Positions 60,121 through 64,000 of a stretch of 64,000 nt of DNA are shown piece after piece. A program made the translations under genes and the position numbers. Positions within the stretch are counted from its first letter, which is position 1; the number at the start of each line of letters is the position of its first letter. The notes beneath the pieces were generated by a model. That model was not told the DNA's origin. It saw only the letters and a list, made by a program, of their open reading frames with translations, and searched no databases. The DNA comes from Streptomyces sp. cf386 (GTDB taxonomy: Bacteria > Actinomycetota > Actinomycetes > Streptomycetales > Streptomycetaceae), in assembly GCF_900103585.1 (NCBI RefSeq), contig NZ_FNHV01000010.1:142607-206606 (forward strand). Reading direction: 5' to 3'.

Positions 60121-60528
60121 GTGTCCACCGAAGCGCCGGCGGGAACGCTGCACCATCTCGAGATCTGGGTGCCGGACCTGGAACGGGCCGTCGCACCGTG
60201 GCAGTGGCTCCTGCACGAGCTGGGCTACACGCCCTTCCAGAGCTGGGAGAACGGGCGCAGCTGGCGCCTCGGCCCCACCTACCTCGTCTTCGAGCAGTCG
60301 CCGGCGCTCACCGCGGCCCGCCACGACCGGTGCGCCCCCGGTCTGAACCACCTCGCCTTCCATGTCCGGGACCGGCAGACCGTCGACACCCTCGCGGAAC
60401 GGGCGGTGGGCAACGGCTGGACGCTGATGTTTCCCGAGCGGCATCCGCATGCGGGCGGGGAGCAGCACTACGCGGCCTACCTGGAGAACAGCGACGGCTT
60501 CGAGGTGGAACTCGTGGCTCTCCCCTGA
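60121..60528 (+). CDS. VOC-family (glyoxalase/dioxygenase-fold) protein
   Basis: 135 residues from GTG 60121, behind GGAAGG. Metal ligand candidates are His in LHHLEIWVPD, His in LNHLAFHVRD and Glu in GFEVELVAL, the usual VOC arrangement. It may be a lyase, isomerase or resistance protein. Its 3' end is 50 bases from the convergent isomerase-like gene. Confidence 0.83.
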   Translation: MSTEAPAGTLHHLEIWVPDLERAVAPWQWLLHELGYTPFQSWENGRSWRLGPTYLVFEQSPALTAARHDRCAPGLNHLAFHVRDRQTVDTLAERAVGNGWTLMFPERHPHAGGEQHYAAYLENSDGFEVELVALP

Positions 60529-60577
60529 CGGCGGAGGGTGCCCGACTTCTGCGGTCTCCGGCCGTCGGCGTGGGGGG

Positions 60578-61378
60578 CTAGGCCGACTCGTTCAGCAGGC
60601 GCGACAGATGGTCCCGCCCCGCGTCGAGCAGCCCTTCGAGCGGGGCGGCGTGCTTGTACCACCGCTTCTCGTACTCCCAGCACAGCCAGCCGTCCCAGCC
60701 GTGACGGGAGAGGATCTCCACGCACTCGACGAGGGGCAGTACTCCGGTGCCGAGCGCGATCGGGGTCGTGTCGTCGGCGGAGGCGATGTCCTTGACCTGG
60801 ACGTAGCCGAGGTACGGGGAGAGGGCCGCGTAACTCTCCGAGGGCTGCTCGCCGCCCAGCCAGGTGTGCATGACGTCCCACAGCGAACCGACATGGCGGT
60901 GGCCGACCAGGCCGAGGACGCGGATCGAGTCGGCGGCGGTGCGGTGCGAGTCGTGGGTCTCCAGCAGGATCCGTACGCCCATGTCGGCGGCGTACTCCGC
61001 GGCCGTACCCAGCCGCCGCGCGGCGATGGCGTCCGCCGACTGCCGGCTCTGCTCGGGGTCGGCGCCGGGGAAGACGCGGACGAAGGGGGCGCCGAGGTCG
61101 TGGGCGAGGTCGACGAGCCTGCGCATCTCCTCGATCACGGGCCCGTCGTCACCGGGCGCGGCGACCCGGACGTACCCCGCCAGGCCCAGCAGCTCGACGC
61201 CGGCGGCCTTGAACTCGGCCGCCACCTCGGCCCGTTCAGCGGGCCCGAGGCCCAGGTGGACCGGTTCCTCCGGGTGCGTGCGCAGCTCCACGCCGTGATA
61301 CCCGTGCGCCGTCGCGAGGCGCAGCACGTCGGGGATGGGGAGACCCGGGACGCCGAGGGTGGAGAACGCCAGTTTCAT
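60578..61378 (-). CDS. sugar phosphate isomerase/epimerase-like TIM barrel
   Basis: 266 residues from ATG 61378 behind AAGGTGG; a GTG three codons earlier is rejected. AP-endonuclease-2/xylose-isomerase-like barrel: MKLAFSTLGVPGLPIPDVLR, GYHGVELRTHPEEPVHLG, RILLETHDSHRTA, HVGSLWDVMHTWLG and LCWEYEKRWYKHAAP hold the metal and acid residues. Relatives act on inositol or sugar phosphates or sugar-derived keto acids. Substrate unknown. Confidence 0.88.
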   Translation of the reverse strand: MKLAFSTLGVPGLPIPDVLRLATAHGYHGVELRTHPEEPVHLGLGPAERAEVAAEFKAAGVELLGLAGYVRVAAPGDDGPVIEEMRRLVDLAHDLGAPFVRVFPGADPEQSRQSADAIAARRLGTAAEYAADMGVRILLETHDSHRTAADSIRVLGLVGHRHVGSLWDVMHTWLGGEQPSESYAALSPYLGYVQVKDIASADDTTPIALGTGVLPLVECVEILSRHGWDGWLCWEYEKRWYKHAAPLEGLLDAGRDHLSRLLNESA

Positions 61379-61510
61379 GCCACCCACCTTGCCAGGGAAA
61401 CCGGGGGACGCCCATCCGGCGGGGGTGCGTCTGTGCGGCGGTCCCAGGCAGGGATACGGCTGAGCAGGCCCGCGGCGCCCCGCCCCGGACCCTGCCCCGG
61501 ACCCCGCCCC

Positions 61511-62443
61511 TCACTCCGTCGTGCCGTGCAGGTCCAGGCGCCAGTCCTGGCCGTTCAGGTCCGTGCCGAAGGAGCGGTGGGGTTTCTCGGCGGTGAGGAC
61601 GAAGCCGTGGCGCTGGTAGAGGCGGCGGGCGGCGGCCAGGACGTCGTTGGTCCACAGGACCAGGTCGCGGTAGCCGACCCCGCGTGCGAAGTCGACCACC
61701 GCGGTGACCAGCCGGTCGCCGATGCCGAGGCCGCGGGCGTCGGGCTCGACCAGCAGCAGGCGCAGCCGGGCCGTGGCGGGGGCCTCGTCCCGGACGCACA
61801 TCACGCAGCCCACCGGGCGGCCGTCCAGCTCGGCGATCCACACCCGCTCCAGGTGCGGATCGTGGTCCTCGGCGAAGTCGGCGACGATCCTCGCCACCAG
61901 CCCCTCGTAGTCGGCGTTGAACCCGTACTCGGCGGCGTACAGCGCGGCGTTTCGCTGCACGATCCAGCCGAGGTCGCCGGGGCCGGGCTCGCGCAGCAGG
62001 ACGTCCTCGCGGCGGGGTGGGCGGCGGTGGGACAGGATGGTGCGTACGGTCGTCATCGCCTCGGCGAGGCGCGGCCGTTCGGCCGTCGGCACGGTCGACA
62101 GCAGCGAGCCGACCGATTCGTTCGCCCGCTCCTCCAGCAGCTTGCCGGTCTCCCGGCCGCGCGCGGTGAGCGTGACGCGCCGGCGCCTCGGATCCTGCCG
62201 GGAGGCCGTGCGCTCGATGAGCCCGTCCTGCTCGAACTTGTTCAGGATCCGGCTCAGGTACCCCGCGTCCAGCGAGAGCTCGGCCCGCAGGTCGGCCGCG
62301 TCCGTACGCGGGGAGTGCGCGAGTTCGTACAGGACGCGGGACTCGGTGAGGGTGTACGGGGCGTAGAGGTGGCGGCTGTAGTCGAGGGCGCCGATGACGT
62401 TCGTGTAGAAGCGGTTGAAGGCGCGGATGTCATGGACGGTCAT
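61511..62443 (-). CDS. MarR HTH fused to GNAT acetyltransferase
   Basis: 310 residues. About residues 1-140 are a MarR winged HTH (SRVLYELAHSPRTDAADLRA, LDAGYLSRILNKFEQDGLIE, DPRRRRVTLTARGRE). About residues 150-305 are a GNAT domain with LLVEPDARGLGIGDRLVTAV and LYQRHGFVLTAEKPH. This fusion family exists in Streptomyces and other bacteria; it may link acetylation of a toxic compound to gene control. The palindrome at 62478-62488 is a candidate operator. Confidence 0.9.
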   Translation of the reverse strand: MTVHDIRAFNRFYTNVIGALDYSRHLYAPYTLTESRVLYELAHSPRTDAADLRAELSLDAGYLSRILNKFEQDGLIERTASRQDPRRRRVTLTARGRETGKLLEERANESVGSLLSTVPTAERPRLAEAMTTVRTILSHRRPPRREDVLLREPGPGDLGWIVQRNAALYAAEYGFNADYEGLVARIVADFAEDHDPHLERVWIAELDGRPVGCVMCVRDEAPATARLRLLLVEPDARGLGIGDRLVTAVVDFARGVGYRDLVLWTNDVLAAARRLYQRHGFVLTAEKPHRSFGTDLNGQDWRLDLHGTTE

Positions 62444-62477
62444 GGTCGTCGATCCCCGGATGCTTGACTCAGATGTT

Positions 62478-62488
62478 TGACTCAGTCA
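62478..62488. promoter_or_regulatory. candidate operator of the MarR-GNAT gene
   Basis: TGACTCAGTCA is symmetric about its central C. TTGACTCAGA occurs just before it (62464-62473), so TTGACTCAG is a direct repeat. It is 35 bases upstream of the start. Regulator assignment is inference. Confidence 0.45.
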
Positions 62489-62531
62489 GAGATGTCGCCA
62501 TGTCGAGCCTAGGACGCCCGCGCCTGCACGG

Positions 62532-63128
62532 CTACCCCTCGGTGGCGGGCCGGTAGACGCACACCTGGGCGCCCGTCTTGGCGGTGGTCGTGGAGACCAG
62601 CTCGAACGGCCGCTTCCCGCCATCCGCCGGGAAGACCGACTTCCCGCCACCGAGCAGCACCGGCATCACGATGAGCTGGAGCTCGTCGACCAGGCCCTCC
62701 TGGATGAGGGTCCGTACGAGGGTGGGGCTGCCCATCATCGCGAGGTCGCCGCCCGGCGTCTCCCGCAGCTCCCGCACCCGGGCGACGGCCTCGGCACCGG
62801 GGATGAGGCTGGTGTTCTCCCAGGTCAGATCGGCATCGGTGAGGGTGCTGGAGACGACGTACTTCTTGATCGAGTTCATCCGGTCGGCGAAGGGGTCCCC
62901 GGCCCGCTCCGGCCACGCCCCGGCCATGGTCTGCCAGGTACGCCGCCCGAAGAGCAGCGCCTCGGCGTTCCGCATCCCCGCGTCGAAGGCGCCGCCGAGC
63001 ACCTCCTCGTCGAAGTACGGGTGCGACCAGCCACCGTGCGCGAAGCCGCCGGCGGTGTCCTCCTGGGGGCCACCGGGCGCCTGCACGACGCCGTCGAGGC
63101 TGATGAACTCGGTGATGACGATGCGCAT
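62532..63128 (-). CDS. dihydrofolate reductase-family (RibD C-terminal-like) protein
   Basis: 198 residues. MRIVITEFISLDGVVQAPGG, LLFGRRTWQTMAGAWP, GGDLAMMGSPTLVRTLIQEG and VDELQLIVMPVLLGGGKSVF are the DHFR/RibD-C fold core. These small reductases bind NADPH; the physiological substrate is unknown, and it is not a true housekeeping DHFR. Confidence 0.9.
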   Translation of the reverse strand: MRIVITEFISLDGVVQAPGGPQEDTAGGFAHGGWSHPYFDEEVLGGAFDAGMRNAEALLFGRRTWQTMAGAWPERAGDPFADRMNSIKKYVVSSTLTDADLTWENTSLIPGAEAVARVRELRETPGGDLAMMGSPTLVRTLIQEGLVDELQLIVMPVLLGGGKSVFPADGGKRPFELVSTTTAKTGAQVCVYRPATEG

Positions 63129-63336
63129 GGGAGGCGCTCCTGTTTCTCGGTGAGGTGAACCGGGTGAGGACGGAGGGGAGACCGGGGCGGGGCCCGGAAC
63201 TCATCGGTGGGGGAGTCCTATGCGCGGAACGAGGGATTCGGTAGGGGGCAGCTTCCTGCCAGTCCATCAGTCAGCGCACCCGTCACCCACCGAAAACCCC
63301 GGTGAACGAAGATCACGCACCTGGCAGAGTGCCCTG

Positions 63337-63936
63337 ATGGCCCTCACCGACCCCAAAACAGACCTCCGCCGTTGCCTCCAGGACGCCCGGGACGCTCTCC
63401 TCTGGAAGCTCGACGGCCTCTCCGAGTACGACATCCGCCGCCCCATGACCCCCACCGGCACCAACCTGCTCGGCCTCGTCAAGCACCTGACGGGCGCGGA
63501 GGCGCTCTACCTGGGGGAAACCTTCGGCCGCCCCTGCGACGCGCCCCCGCTGTGGATCACCGGCGACGCCTCCGAGCCGAACGCGGACCTGTGGGCGACC
63601 GCGGACGAAACACGTGAGCAGATCGTCGAGCAGTACCGCCGGGTGTGCGCACACTCGGACGCGACGATCGAGGCCCTGCCCCTGGACGCGGTCGGCCGTC
63701 TCCCCGGGGACGAGCGCATCGACCTCACCCTCCACCGCACCTTGGTCCACATGATCGGCGAGACCCATCGCCACGCGGGCCACGCGGACATCGTGCGCGA
63801 ACTGGTCGACGGGGCCACCGGACTGCGCACCGGGGACGGCAACATGGCGCCGGGCGACGCGGATTGGTGGGCGAAACACCGGGAGCGGGTGGAACGAGCG
63901 GCTCGCGCGGCTGCGGGAATCGAGCGGGACGCCTAG
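63337..63936 (+). CDS. DinB/DUF664-family metalloprotein
   Basis: 199 residues from ATG 63337. Four-helix bundle with metal-binding His in LLGLVKHLTGAEALYLGETF and MIGETHRHAGHADIVREL. It resembles DinB/mycothiol-dependent transferase-type proteins. Possible thiol-transferase or resistance role; not determined. It is divergent from the DHFR-like gene, with 208 bases between starts. Confidence 0.88.
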   Translation: MALTDPKTDLRRCLQDARDALLWKLDGLSEYDIRRPMTPTGTNLLGLVKHLTGAEALYLGETFGRPCDAPPLWITGDASEPNADLWATADETREQIVEQYRRVCAHSDATIEALPLDAVGRLPGDERIDLTLHRTLVHMIGETHRHAGHADIVRELVDGATGLRTGDGNMAPGDADWWAKHRERVERAARAAAGIERDA

Positions 63937-64000
63937 AGAGAGCACGCCAACATCCTGCTGTGGTGCGAAGTTTTTCCGCGGATCAGCAGACCGGAATCAA

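Overview
The window is high-GC actinobacterial chromosome, almost certainly from a Streptomyces. Evidence is the third-position GC bias, GTG/ATG starts behind GGAGG-type ribosome sites, many GTGA/ATGA start-stop overlaps, TAT and lipobox export signals, a complete desferrioxamine locus (desABCD with desE) under IdeR/DmdR-type iron boxes, and HTH/DUF397 pairs. From memory, the left part resembles the S. coelicolor des-acdH neighbourhood; no alignment was run.

Left third (1-26.6 kb), mainly metabolism. A GH20 hexosaminidase (5' end outside the window) converges on the minus-strand operon desA-desB-desC-desD, which makes hydroxamate siderophores from lysine. A reductase of the siderophore-interacting type and the lipoprotein receptor DesE follow, each iron operon preceded by an iron box. 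Next comes a leucine/isovalerate degradation operon (carboxylase beta and alpha subunits, HMG-CoA lyase, acyl-CoA dehydrogenase) divergent from a TetR regulator with palindromes between them. Then come a second acyl-CoA dehydrogenase, a TesB thioesterase, a DedA protein and a phosphatase-like protein. A PucR regulator carrying a large coding minisatellite is divergent from a sodium:solute symporter, followed by an agmatinase-family ureohydrolase overlapping a ThDP enzyme. This looks like a guanidino-compound pathway.

Middle (26.6-44.6 kb), the most accessory part. It holds a small secreted protein, a secreted endonuclease I, a GT39 membrane glycosyltransferase with a long Gly-rich tail, and an RHS polymorphic toxin whose WXG100-like N-terminal part is separated from the RHS body by an apparent one-base frameshift. 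A candidate immunity gene and a gene fragment follow the toxin. Further on are a GNAT enzyme, an XRE/DUF397 pair, an uncharacterised four-gene unit (secreted protein, ABC ATPase, two membrane proteins), a nucleotidyltransferase, a beta-lactamase-fold secreted protein and a phytase-like esterase.

Right third (44.6-64 kb). It holds a fused two-half ABC exporter with one degenerate ATP site, secreted and lipoprotein genes, an S37 peptidase, a TAT-exported GH3 hexosaminidase, and a divergent EPSP-synthase paralogue. It also holds a caspase-like protease fused to a J-domain-less DnaJ C-terminal region and paired with an EACC1-type protein. That pair is a candidate conflict or cell-death module and the most unusual architecture here. 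Regulators (LysR, MarR-GNAT), an MFS exporter and small metabolic or stress enzymes (VOC, sugar-phosphate isomerase-like, DHFR-like, DinB) complete it. No tRNA, rRNA, CRISPR array, transposase or att site was recognised.
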